Source: Pseudomonadota bacterium (GTDB lineage: Bacteria; Pseudomonadota; Alphaproteobacteria; Sphingomonadales; Sphingomonadaceae). From it: a stretch of DNA of 5,104 bases. The position numbers and the translations under genes are program-made. The first letter of the stretch is position 1. Each line of letters starts with the position of its first letter. The notes beneath the pieces are model-generated. The model worked only from the letters and a program-made list of their open reading frames with translations. It was not told where the DNA came from and did no database searches. The stretch is from positions 1 to 5,104 of the forward strand of contig CANJKQ010000113.1 of NCBI GenBank assembly GCA_947474905.1, read 5' to 3'. Positions 1 to 5,104 of this stretch are shown one piece after another.

Positions 1-22
1 CCAGATCATCGGGCGGGGTCAT
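1..22 (-). CDS. scpB: Start of ScpB, segregation and condensation protein B (partial)
   Basis: Only the first seven codons (MTPPDDL) are inside the window, and the gene continues beyond the left edge. The ATG lies in an ATGA overlap with the scpA stop codon, so four bases are shared, the usual sign of translational coupling. The identity is inferred from position: scpB nearly always follows scpA directly, and an acidic, proline-containing N-terminus is compatible with it. ScpB is the winged-helix partner that dimerises on ScpA in the Smc-ScpAB condensin complex on the nucleoid. Seven residues cannot prove the family, so the call rests on synteny. Confidence 0.6.
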
Positions 23-750
23 GAGGCGGCTTTCAGATAGAGCGGCGCGAACGGGGCCTTTTGCCGCAACTCGACCTTGCCCTGCCGCGCCAGCTCCAGC
101 GCGGCGAGAAAGCTCGACGCCAGCGCCGATTTGCGGAACTCGCCCGCTGCATCGGCGGGCAAAAACGCCTCGATCGTCGCCCAGTCGACCGCCGACCCGA
201 TCAGGCGCGACACCCGTTCGATCGCCGCTTCCAGGGTCATCACCGGGCGCCGCGACACGACGTGGAGCACCGGCCGCGTCCGCGCGCTGACCCGGCCATA
301 GGCGGCGATCAGGTCGTAAATCTCCGCCTGCCAGACCGATTTGCGCACCGTCCGCAGCCCCTCGGGCGCGCCGCGCGCGAACACGTCGCGCCCCAGCCGG
401 TCGCGCGCCATCAACCGCGCGCCTGCCTCGCGCATGGCGTTCAATCGTTCAAGGCGGAGTTGCAGCCGCAGCGCCAGCTCTTCCGGGCTCGGCTCGATTT
501 CGGGATCGCGCGGCAGCAGCAGCGCGGATTTGAGGTAGGCGAGCCATGCCGCCATGACGAGATAATCCGCCGCCAGCTCAAGCTTCAGCACCCGCGCCTG
601 TTCGACATAAGCGAGATATTGGTCGACCAGCGCCAGGATCGAAATCGCCCGCAAATCGACCTTTTGCGTCCGCGCAAGCGCCAGCAACAGGTCGAGCGGC
701 CCTTCCCACCCGTCAATATCCAGCGTCAGCGTGTCGTCGGCATCGGTCAT
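19..750 (-). CDS. scpA: ScpA, kleisin subunit of the Smc-ScpAB condensin
   Basis: This 243-residue protein is a normal length for ScpA. ScpA is the kleisin that bridges the two Smc heads, binds a ScpB dimer and helps compact and segregate the chromosome. The N-terminal signature is clear: GWEGPLDLLLALARTQKVDL at about residues 14-33, followed by the helix ISILALVDQYL, which matches the family's Smc-binding N-domain. The middle is charged and Arg-rich. The end (about 170-243, including FRKSALASSFLAALELARQG, KVELRQ and APLYLK) fits the C-terminal winged helix that contacts the Smc head. The ATG at 750 was chosen because the family signature begins directly after it. The frame stays open to 984, but that extension runs back over the nagZ 3' end and is Arg-rich and non-homologous in character. 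No clear Shine-Dalgarno is visible. It lies 41 bp after nagZ and overlaps scpB by 4 bp, so it is probably cotranscribed with both. Confidence 0.95.
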   Translation of the reverse strand: MTDADDTLTLDIDGWEGPLDLLLALARTQKVDLRAISILALVDQYLAYVEQARVLKLELAADYLVMAAWLAYLKSALLLPRDPEIEPSPEELALRLQLRLERLNAMREAGARLMARDRLGRDVFARGAPEGLRTVRKSVWQAEIYDLIAAYGRVSARTRPVLHVVSRRPVMTLEAAIERVSRLIGSAVDWATIEAFLPADAAGEFRKSALASSFLAALELARQGKVELRQKAPFAPLYLKAAS

Positions 751-791
751 TGCCCGCGCCACGCTACACGATTGGGCGCCAACGCCAAGTG

Positions 792-1802
792 TTACCCGCC
801 AAGCGCGAGCAGCGCATCGCGCTTGGCGATCAGCTCGGCAAGGTCGCCTTCGGGGGCCTGGCCTATGATCGTCGCCATTGCCCGGTCGAGCCGGGCGTGG
901 CCGGCGGCGTCCATCTCGCCCAGCCGGTTGGCGATATCGGTCATCTCGTCCATCCGCGCCCAGCAATCGAGCACCACGTCGCAACCGGCCGCGATGGCGC
1001 CGGCGGCCTTGTCGCCTGCCGTGCCGCTGAGCGCTTTCATGTCGATGTCATCGGTCATCAACAGGCCGTCAAAGCCGATTCGCCCCCGGATGATGTCGTT
1101 GACGATCATCGGCGACAGCGTGGCGGGCCGCTCGCCATCCCATGCCTCAAAAATGATGTGCGAGGTCATGCCCATTGGCGCGTCCTTGAGCGCGATGAAG
1201 GGGGCAAGGTCGATGGAGAGATCGTCCGCGTGCGCCGCGACGGTGGGCAGGTGGTGATGCGGGTCGACCACCGCGCGGCCATAGCCGGGCAGGTGCTTGA
1301 CCACGCCGACCACGCCGCCGCGGCGAAGCCCATCGAGCGCCGCCCGCCCCATCGCCGCGACGCGCATCGGCTCGCTGCCATAAAGGCGGCAGGCAATCGC
1401 TTCGGTGGTGTCAGGCTGCGCCACATCGAGCAGCGGCATGCAGTCGACATTGACGCCCACCTCGCTCAGCGTCAGCGCAATCGCCTGCGCATTGACGCGC
1501 GCTGCCTCAATCGCCGACATCGGCGCGACCTCATATAGCGCGTTGAACGCCGGACCAGCCGGAAAGGCGGGCCATTCGGGCGGCGCCATACGCTGCACCT
1601 TGCCGCCTTCCTGATCGATCAGGATCGCCACGTCATCGCGGCCAGTCAACGCGCGCAATTGATCGGTCAGCGCGCGCACCTGGCCACGCGTCTCGATATT
1701 GCGGCGAAACAGGATGAACCCCAGCGGCTGCGCCTCGCGGAAGAACGCGGCTTCGTCTGGTGACAGCGACAGGCCGGCAAGGCCAAAGATGACGGGCTTC
1801 AT
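792..1802 (-). CDS. nagZ: NagZ, beta-N-acetylhexosaminidase (GH3)
   Basis: This 336-residue glycoside hydrolase family 3 enzyme is typical in length for the single-domain NagZ. NagZ works in the cytoplasm, where it removes GlcNAc from anhydro-muropeptides during peptidoglycan recycling; no signal peptide is present. Visible motifs are LGFILFRRNI (27-36), the IDQEGGKVQRM signature (62-72), VNVDCMPLLDVA (117-128), KHLPGYGRAVVDPHHHLP (169-186) and LMTDDIDMKAL (248-258). In the family, the KH pair binds the sugar, the Asp/His pair of the D-x-H motif (here D180 and H182) acts as acid/base, and the first Asp of the S/TDD motif (D251) is the nucleophile. All are present. One small oddity is Tyr174, where many NagZ proteins have His (PGHG). 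The ATG at 1802 fits the family N-terminus (MKPVIFGLAG) and has a weak AGGG (1811-1814) 8 bp upstream. An upstream in-frame ATG at 1853 would add 17 unconserved residues. NagZ products can signal AmpC induction in some bacteria, but nothing here shows that. Confidence 0.95.
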   Translation of the reverse strand: MKPVIFGLAGLSLSPDEAAFFREAQPLGFILFRRNIETRGQVRALTDQLRALTGRDDVAILIDQEGGKVQRMAPPEWPAFPAGPAFNALYEVAPMSAIEAARVNAQAIALTLSEVGVNVDCMPLLDVAQPDTTEAIACRLYGSEPMRVAAMGRAALDGLRRGGVVGVVKHLPGYGRAVVDPHHHLPTVAAHADDLSIDLAPFIALKDAPMGMTSHIIFEAWDGERPATLSPMIVNDIIRGRIGFDGLLMTDDIDMKALSGTAGDKAAGAIAAGCDVVLDCWARMDEMTDIANRLGEMDAAGHARLDRAMATIIGQAPEGDLAELIAKRDALLALGG

Positions 1803-1810
1803 GGGTCCGG

Positions 1811-1814
1811 CCCT
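1811..1814 (-). promoter_or_regulatory. Weak ribosome binding site of nagZ
   Basis: The minus strand reads AGGG here, 8 bases before the ATG at 1802. It is a short match, but its spacing supports this start over the upstream in-frame ATG at 1853, whose flank has no properly spaced site. Confidence 0.4.
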
Positions 1815-1860
1815 AGAGCCTTCGCCTGGCCTACTCAACCATGCCCCGCTCATCCTGATC

Positions 1861-1900
1861 TGGCCTGTCCTGGCCTTGCCTGGCCTGTCCTGGCCTCGCT
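1861..1900. repeat. Tandem repeat, four 10-bp units
   Basis: Four consecutive decamers share the core TGGCCT: TGGCCTGTCC, TGGCCTTGCC, TGGCCTGTCC, TGGCCTCGCT. Units 1 and 3 are identical and unit 2 differs in two positions, while unit 4 has decayed at its end. The alternation suggests duplication of a 20-bp pair. It lies on the nagZ-proximal side of the block, about 60-100 bp upstream of the nagZ start. No function can be assigned. Confidence 0.85.
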
Positions 1901-1908
1901 TATCCCCG

Positions 1909-2000
1909 CCAACCCGTTCGTCCCGAGCGCAGTCGAGGGACGGGCCACGAGCGCCCCCTCTGCAACCCGTGTCTCGACTTCGCTCGACACGAACGGTTGG
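1909..2000. repeat. Imperfect inverted-repeat (hairpin) element, copy 1
   Basis: The left arm (1909-1937, containing CGTTCG and GAGCGCAGTCGAG) pairs with the right arm (1973-2000, containing CTCGACTTCGCTCG and CGAACGGTTGG). In the 24-bp core of the arms three positions mismatch, and beyond it the pairing continues CCAAC/GTTGG around a one-base bulge. The loop is 35 nt. Either strand of a transcript could fold into a long stem, but no T-run follows, so it is not a typical intrinsic terminator. This arm sequence resembles a short interspersed palindrome that I recall as common in sphingomonad genomes. That recollection was not checked. Confidence 0.85.
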
Positions 2001-2057
2001 GCGGGTGAAAGGCTGGGGGAATGGCGGCCCTTAGCGCTTAGCCCCCAGCCCTCTGCC

Positions 2058-2073
2058 CCCCGGCTGGCCGGGG
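2058..2073. repeat. Small GC-only hairpin between the two elements
   Basis: CCCCGGC and GCCGGGG are perfect inverted repeats separated by only TG. A real hairpin would use a six-bp stem (CCCCGG/CCGGGG) and a four-base loop CTGG. It sits just before the left arm of hairpin copy 2. It has no adjacent T-tract on either strand, so a terminator role is not supported by sequence. Confidence 0.6.
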
Positions 2074-2076
2074 TTG

Positions 2077-2168
2077 CCAATCCGTTCGTCCCGAGCGCAG
2101 TCGAGGGGCGGGAGGTCTCACGGAGCACAACCGAGCGTGTGTCGACTTCGCTCGACACGAACGGTTGG
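2077..2168. repeat. Imperfect inverted-repeat (hairpin) element, copy 2
   Basis: This is the same element as at 1909-2000, displaced by exactly 168 bp and in the same orientation. The left arm (2077-2105) matches copy 1 at 28 of 29 positions and the right arm (2141-2168) at 27 of 28. The loop is again 35 nt, but its middle 23 positions match copy 1 at only about 3. The 30 bp after the right arm matches at 27 of 30. The pattern of conserved arms with an unrelated loop argues that the arms, or their pairing, are what is maintained or recognised. Confidence 0.85.
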
Positions 2169-2185
2169 GCGGGTGAAGGGCTGGG
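2167..2185 (+). other. Potential G-quadruplex motif on the plus strand
   Basis: Four runs of GGG are separated by 1, 4 and 2 bases, which meets the usual G3N1-7 pattern. The matching stretch after copy 1 (1999-2019) has lost the third run, where AGG replaces GGG at 2010-2012. Whether it folds in the cell is unknown. Confidence 0.45.
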
Positions 2186-2200
2186 TGGATGGCGGCCCAC

Positions 2201-2298
2201 AGCCCTTAGCTCTTAGCTCTTAGCCCCCAGCCCTCAGACCTCAGCCCTCAGCCCTCAGCCCTAAGCCCTAAGCCCTAAGCCCTAAGCCCTCAGCTCTC
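2201..2298. repeat. Heptamer tandem array, 14 units of AGCCCTN
   Basis: Fourteen in-phase 7-bp units fill exactly 98 bp. The last base of the unit changes in blocks: three units end in T, five in C, four in A, and two in C. Three units near the two ends (2208-2221 and 2292-2298) have AGCTCTN instead. The AGCCCTA run resembles eukaryotic telomeric repeats of the CCCTAA(A) kind, but only by composition. On the minus strand the seven units at 2243-2291 give GGG every 7 bases, a strong potential quadruplex. The array ends a few bases before the SPOR gene stop codon, so it would form the 3' untranslated part of the argS-SPOR transcript. Replication slippage is the simplest explanation of its growth. 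Confidence 0.9.
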
Positions 2299-2309
2299 AC
2301 CCCCCGCCC

Positions 2310-3014
2310 TCAGGGAACGAAACAGGCCTCGCCCGCGACTTTCAACTTGTCGCACAATGCCGTCGCGGCGCCCGCGCTCCCGGCGTTCACCCGCAATCGA
2401 TAGACGGTGCGGTCGCCGACAATCGCCGGTTCGATCGATTTGCCCAGCGGGGCAAGATAGGCAAAGCGCTTGGCTTGCTTGGTCCAGGCGCTGTTCGCCT
2501 CGGCTTCACTGGGGAAGGAGCCAAGCTGCACCACGGCGCCCTTGCCGCCGGTGGCCGCCGTCCCCGGCTTGGGCAGCAGCTTCGCCGTTGCCGCTGCCCC
2601 CTTGGCCGATCCGGCGGCGGGGGTTGGCGCTGCGGCGGGCGTTGCCCCCGGCGCCGGGACGATCGGTGCCTCGGGCATTGCCTTCATGTCGATCTGGGCG
2701 TTGCCGTCACCCTTGCCTTCGCTGGTGGCAAAGGCGGTATCGCCCTCGCCTTCCACCTTCATCCCGCCCGGATCGTCGGGGCGCACCTTGTAATCGCCTT
2801 CCTGCGCCTCGATCAGCTGGCCGGTGCCCGGCTTGGCGTGATGTTGCTGATACCAATAGACGCCATAGACAATGGCAGCCACTGCCGCGAGGCCAAGCAA
2901 AACGAACAAAATCGTGCGAAAGACCGACGGCCCTTCCGCATAATCCTCGTCAACCGTTTCCAGCCAAGGAAGCCGGTCTTCGTCGCCAAGCTCAAAATCG
3001 CCCGACGTCGCCAT
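2310..3014 (-). CDS. SPOR-domain membrane protein, likely cell-division or envelope factor
   Basis: This 234-residue protein has the layout of a bitopic SPOR protein. An acidic cytoplasmic tail (1-32) is followed by one membrane helix (about 34-55, TILFVLLGLAAVAAIVYGVY), then a periplasmic linker rich in Ala, Pro and Gly (about 110-158), and a C-terminal SPOR domain (about 159-234) beginning VVQLGSFPSEAEA and ending AGEACFVP. SPOR domains bind denuded glycan strands of septal peptidoglycan, as in FtsN and DedD, so a septal or wall-related role is inferred. Two cysteines (221 and 231) in the last helix/strand region match a pattern I associate with alphaproteobacterial SPOR proteins and could pair in the periplasm. 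The start is the ATG at 3014, overlapping the argS stop by one base (TGATG). A TTG directly before it is a second possible start. No gene symbol is justified. Confidence 0.9.
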   Translation of the reverse strand: MATSGDFELGDEDRLPWLETVDEDYAEGPSVFRTILFVLLGLAAVAAIVYGVYWYQQHHAKPGTGQLIEAQEGDYKVRPDDPGGMKVEGEGDTAFATSEGKGDGNAQIDMKAMPEAPIVPAPGATPAAAPTPAAGSAKGAAATAKLLPKPGTAATGGKGAVVQLGSFPSEAEANSAWTKQAKRFAYLAPLGKSIEPAIVGDRTVYRLRVNAGSAGAATALCDKLKVAGEACFVP

Positions 3015-4741
3015 CAATTCATCTCCTGAACGGCCTCAACACCCATTATCGCAAGCCCGTTACGAATGATCTGCCCGATTGCACGCGCGAGGAACAGTCG
3101 CGCTGCTGTCATCCCTGTGTCATCAAGGAGCAGGAATCGGCGATCGGGACGATCATTCCCGACATTCCATTGCGCGTGAAAAGCGGCCGCCAAGTCATAG
3201 AGATAAAAGGCAATTCTGTGGGGCTCGCGTTGCAGCGCCGCGCCATCGACCACGCGCGGGAACTGCGCCGCCAGCTTTACCAGCGCCAGATCTTCCGTAT
3301 CAAGGCGGGACAAGTCGGCGCTGTCCGCCGCCAATCCCGCCTCTGCCGCGCGCCGCCCGAGCGAGGCGATTCGCGCGTGGGCATATTGCACATAGAAAAC
3401 GGGATTGTCCTTTGACGCCTCAACCACCTTGGCGAAATCAAAATCCATCTGCGCATCGGCCTTGCGGGTCAGCATGGTGAAGCGCACCACATCCTTGCCG
3501 ACTTCGCGCACGACATCGGCCAGAGTCACGAAATTGCCGGCGCGCTTTGACATTTTGACCGGCTCGCCCGCGCGCAGCAGCCGCACCATCTGGACGAGCT
3601 TGACGTCGAAGCGCGTCTTGCCCTCTGTCAGCGCGGCGACAGCGGCCTGAATGCGCTTCACCGTACCGGCATGATCGGCACCCCAGATATCGATCAACTG
3701 ATCGGCCGCCTGCGCTTTCTGGTAATGATAGGCGAGGTCGGCGCCGAAATAGGTCCATTGCCCGTTCGACTTTCTGATCGGTCGGTCCTGATCATCGCCG
3801 AACGCGGTCGAGCGGAACAGCGGCAGCTCAACCGGCTCCCAATCTTCGGGCGTTTCGCCCTTTGGCGCTTCGAGCACGCCGTCATAAACCAGGCCGCGCG
3901 CGCGCAATGCCGCCTCGGCCGCTTCGGGCTTGCCGGCGGCTTGCAGCGCGGCCTCCGACGAAAACAGGTCGTGATGGATGCCCAGCAGCGCCAGATCGGC
4001 CTTGATCAGCGCAATCATTGCCGCCACGGCCCGCTCGCGGAATAGCGCCAGCCAGTCGGCTTCGGGCGCAGCGGCATAACGATCGCCAAATTCCGTCGCC
4101 AGTGCCTCACCGACCGGCACCAGATAATCCCCCGGGTACAGCCCGGACGGTATCTCGCCAATGTCTTCGCCCAGTGCCTCGCGATAGCGCAGGTGCGCCG
4201 ACCGCGCGAGCACATCGACCTGCCCGCCCGCGTCGTTGACGTAATATTCACGGATCACCTTGTGCCCGGCGAATTCGAGCAGGCTGGCCAGCGCATCGCC
4301 GACCACCGCGCCACGGCAATGGCCCATGTGCATGGGGCCGGTGGGATTGGCCGACACATATTCGACATTGACCGTCGGTCGGCTGCCCGGCGCGGTGCGG
4401 CCATAATCGGCCCCCGCCTCCAAAATGGCGGAAAGCTCGCCCCGCCACACATCGTCCGCCAGCGTCAGGTTGATAAAGCCCGGCCCCGCCACCGCAACGC
4501 CCGTAACCCCGGCAGTTTTGGCAAGTTCCGCCGCAATCTTTTCTGCCAGCGCGCGCGGATTGGTGCCGGCGGGCTTGGCGAGCACCATCGCGGCATTGGT
4601 GGCAAGGTCGCCATGGCTGGCGTCGCGCGGCGGCTCGACCGTCACATTGGCGCGGTCGAGCCCGGTGGGCAGGTCACCGGCAGCAACAAGAGCATCGAGC
4701 GCGGCATCGAGATGCGCGGCAAAACGGGCGTATAGCGTCAT
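3014..4741 (-). CDS. argS: ArgS, arginyl-tRNA synthetase (class I)
   Basis: This 575-residue enzyme is full length for bacterial ArgRS. It charges tRNA-Arg with arginine in the cytoplasm using ATP. The N-terminal tRNA-binding domain (about 1-110) contains VEPPRDASHGDLATNAAM (35-52), typical of the family. The class I catalytic core follows, with the HIGH motif as HMGH (138-141) in the stretch VSANPTGPMHMGH, then REYYVNDAGGQVD (164-176), WGADHAGTVKR (353-363) and a canonical KMSKR (396-400). The C-terminal anticodon-binding DALR-type domain holds YVQYAHARI (450-458) and ends GLAIMGVEAVQEMN. All expected motifs are present, so it should be active. The ATG at 4741 fits the family's N-terminus (MTLYARFAAHLDAALDAL). 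The frame stays open to 4828, but the extra 29 residues are not family-like. No Shine-Dalgarno is evident. It leads the minus-strand cluster and overlaps the SPOR gene by 1 bp. Confidence 0.97.
   Translation of the reverse strand: MTLYARFAAHLDAALDALVAAGDLPTGLDRANVTVEPPRDASHGDLATNAAMVLAKPAGTNPRALAEKIAAELAKTAGVTGVAVAGPGFINLTLADDVWRGELSAILEAGADYGRTAPGSRPTVNVEYVSANPTGPMHMGHCRGAVVGDALASLLEFAGHKVIREYYVNDAGGQVDVLARSAHLRYREALGEDIGEIPSGLYPGDYLVPVGEALATEFGDRYAAAPEADWLALFRERAVAAMIALIKADLALLGIHHDLFSSEAALQAAGKPEAAEAALRARGLVYDGVLEAPKGETPEDWEPVELPLFRSTAFGDDQDRPIRKSNGQWTYFGADLAYHYQKAQAADQLIDIWGADHAGTVKRIQAAVAALTEGKTRFDVKLVQMVRLLRAGEPVKMSKRAGNFVTLADVVREVGKDVVRFTMLTRKADAQMDFDFAKVVEASKDNPVFYVQYAHARIASLGRRAAEAGLAADSADLSRLDTEDLALVKLAAQFPRVVDGAALQREPHRIAFYLYDLAAAFHAQWNVGNDRPDRRFLLLDDTGMTAARLFLARAIGQIIRNGLAIMGVEAVQEMN
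3022..3027 (-). promoter_or_regulatory. Strong ribosome binding site of the SPOR gene inside argS
   Basis: The minus strand reads AGGAGA at the very end of argS. AGGAG lies 8 bases before the ATG at 3014 and 5 before the alternative TTG at 3017, which favours the ATG. It is the best Shine-Dalgarno in the window and supports translation of the SPOR gene by ribosomes that finish argS. Confidence 0.8.
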
Positions 4742-4842
4742 GGCGGCGGCGCTTAGCGGATGATGCGCGCAGGCGCAAAGGTGACGGCTTGACGTTGCCC
4801 ATCGCGCTTGGCACCCCCACCGCAACAACAGGGGATATTGCC
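4742..4842. promoter_or_regulatory. Divergent intergenic region between argS and the peptidase gene
   Basis: About 100 bp separates two start codons facing away from each other, so promoters for both genes, and probably for the whole minus-strand cluster, are expected here or just inside the coding regions. A plus-strand TTGACG at 4789-4794 resembles a -35 box, but no -10 hexamer sits at the right distance. Nothing convincing is seen on the minus strand. No operator-like palindrome stands out. Confidence 0.45.
4830..4835 (+). promoter_or_regulatory. Ribosome binding site of the M20 peptidase gene
   Basis: AGGGGA ends 7 bases before the ATG at 4843, a good spacing. It supports this start, which also gives a signal peptide. 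Confidence 0.7.
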
Positions 4843-5104
4843 ATGAAGCCGCACCATGTCGTCGCGCTGGCGCTTGCCGTCACCGCCGCACCGCTTGCCG
4901 CCAAGACCAATCCGGTGCTGGCCGCCGCCGAAGCCGCGCGGCCCGAGCAACTCAAGCTCCTCGAAACATTGGTCAACATCGACTCCGGCACCGGCGATGC
5001 GGCGGGGGGCAACAAGGTGCAGGCGATCATCGCGGATCGGCTGCGCGCGCTGGGCATGACGGTGAAGACGGTGCCCGCCGAAACGCCGGGCCTCGCCGAT
5101 AATC
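4843..5104 (+). CDS. Exported M20-family metallopeptidase, glutamate carboxypeptidase-like (partial)
   Basis: Only the first 87 codons are present, and the gene runs off the right edge with no stop. The N-terminus (MKPHHVVALALAVTAAPLAA, residues 1-20) looks like a Sec signal peptide, weakly charged, with likely cleavage after Ala20, so the mature enzyme should be periplasmic or secreted. The next stretch, LLETLVNIDSGTGD (39-52), followed by a Gly-rich turn and the helix VQAIIADRLRALGMTV (59-74), matches the start of M20 enzymes of the carboxypeptidase G2/glutamate carboxypeptidase type. Members of that family use two zinc ions to cut C-terminal glutamate from peptides or folate-like compounds. 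The metal-binding His, Asp and Glu residues lie beyond the window, so activity and substrate cannot be judged. It is transcribed away from argS and is probably unrelated to the minus-strand cluster. Confidence 0.8.
   Translation, partial: MKPHHVVALALAVTAAPLAAKTNPVLAAAEAARPEQLKLLETLVNIDSGTGDAAGGNKVQAIIADRLRALGMTVKTVPAETPGLADN

Larger units (their letters stand above)
1803..2309. other. 507-bp repeat-filled intergenic block, no credible gene
   Basis: This block separates the SPOR gene stop from the nagZ start, whereas the neighbouring genes are overlapping or 41 bp apart. In window order it holds about 58 bp of plain nagZ leader, a 4 x 10-bp tandem repeat (1861-1900), hairpin element copy 1 with its flank (1909-2060), a GC-only hairpin (2058-2073), hairpin element copy 2 with its flank (2077-2200), and a heptamer array (2201-2298). 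A minus-strand frame is open from 1850 to 2200, but its predicted protein is just the hairpin repeats translated. No tRNA, recombinase or insertion sequence is visible. No clear promoter for nagZ was recognised, so whether nagZ is read through from argS or has its own start is open. Confidence 0.85.

Noticed and set aside
61..1257. Long plus-strand open frame (398 codons) opposite scpA and nagZ
   Set aside because: It is antisense to two firmly identified genes and rich in Arg, His and Gln as expected of a GC-rich shadow frame. It crosses a gene boundary with no domain features.
2077..2168. Intrinsic terminator for the argS-SPOR transcript
   Set aside because: The stem is long, but its loop is 35 nt, pairing is imperfect and no T-run follows on either strand. 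It may affect transcription but does not fit an intrinsic terminator.
1850..2200. Minus-strand open frame of 116 codons across the repeat block
   Set aside because: The predicted protein consists of translated hairpin arms (PFVSSEV and RPSTALGTNG each occur twice) plus the decamer repeat. Such peptides arise wherever this palindrome is read in this frame. There is no ribosome binding site and no coding-like composition.
1909..2200. Insertion sequence or complete transposon
   Set aside because: There is no transposase frame and no clear target-site duplication flanking the block. At most it is a non-autonomous palindromic element.
2201..2298. CRISPR array
   Set aside because: The units are 7 bp, contiguous and without spacers, and no cas gene is nearby.
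2357..3415. Long plus-strand open frame (352 codons) opposite the SPOR gene and the argS 3' end
   Set aside because: It is very rich in Arg, Pro and Ser, spans two real genes on the other strand and has no recognisable motif. It is a shadow frame.
4806..4826. Sigma-54-type promoter (TGGCAC followed by GC element) upstream of the peptidase
   Set aside because: TGGCAC is present at 4810-4815, but the -12 part reads CCGCA rather than TTGCA, so the key bases are missing.

Overview
GC-rich, tightly packed bacterial chromosome, most likely an alphaproteobacterium of the order Sphingomonadales. The clues are the protein sequences (ArgS, ScpA and NagZ in their alphaproteobacterial forms), the gene order argS - SPOR protein - nagZ - scpA - scpB, and an intergenic inverted repeat of a type I recall as frequent in sphingomonad genomes. 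Genus and species cannot be read from this window.

Layout. Almost everything is on the minus strand and is read from right to left: argS (3014-4741, arginyl-tRNA synthetase), a SPOR-domain membrane protein (2310-3014), a 507-bp non-coding block full of repeats (1803-2309), nagZ (792-1802, beta-N-acetylhexosaminidase of peptidoglycan recycling), scpA (19-750, condensin kleisin subunit), and the first codons of scpB (1-22), which runs off the left edge. At the right edge a divergent plus-strand gene starts at 4843. It encodes an exported M20-family peptidase resembling glutamate carboxypeptidase/CPG2, and only its first 87 codons are present. argS and the peptidase share a 100-bp intergenic stretch.

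The minus-strand genes look like one operon or two linked ones. argS and the SPOR gene overlap by 1 base with a strong Shine-Dalgarno inside the end of argS. scpA and scpB overlap by 4 bases (ATGA). nagZ and scpA are 41 bases apart. SPOR and NagZ both concern peptidoglycan (septal binding and turnover), and ScpA/ScpB act with Smc in chromosome segregation, so the cluster has a cell-cycle and envelope flavour.

The unusual part is the 507-bp block between the SPOR gene and nagZ. It holds a 4 x 10-bp tandem repeat, two copies of a large imperfect hairpin element exactly 168 bp apart (arms nearly identical, 35-nt loops unrelated in their middle), a small all-GC hairpin between them, and a 14-unit heptamer array (AGCCCTN) resembling telomeric DNA that runs almost to the SPOR stop codon. 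No convincing gene lies in the block. I see no sign of a new defence or mobile system. The repeats are the only material worth a second look.
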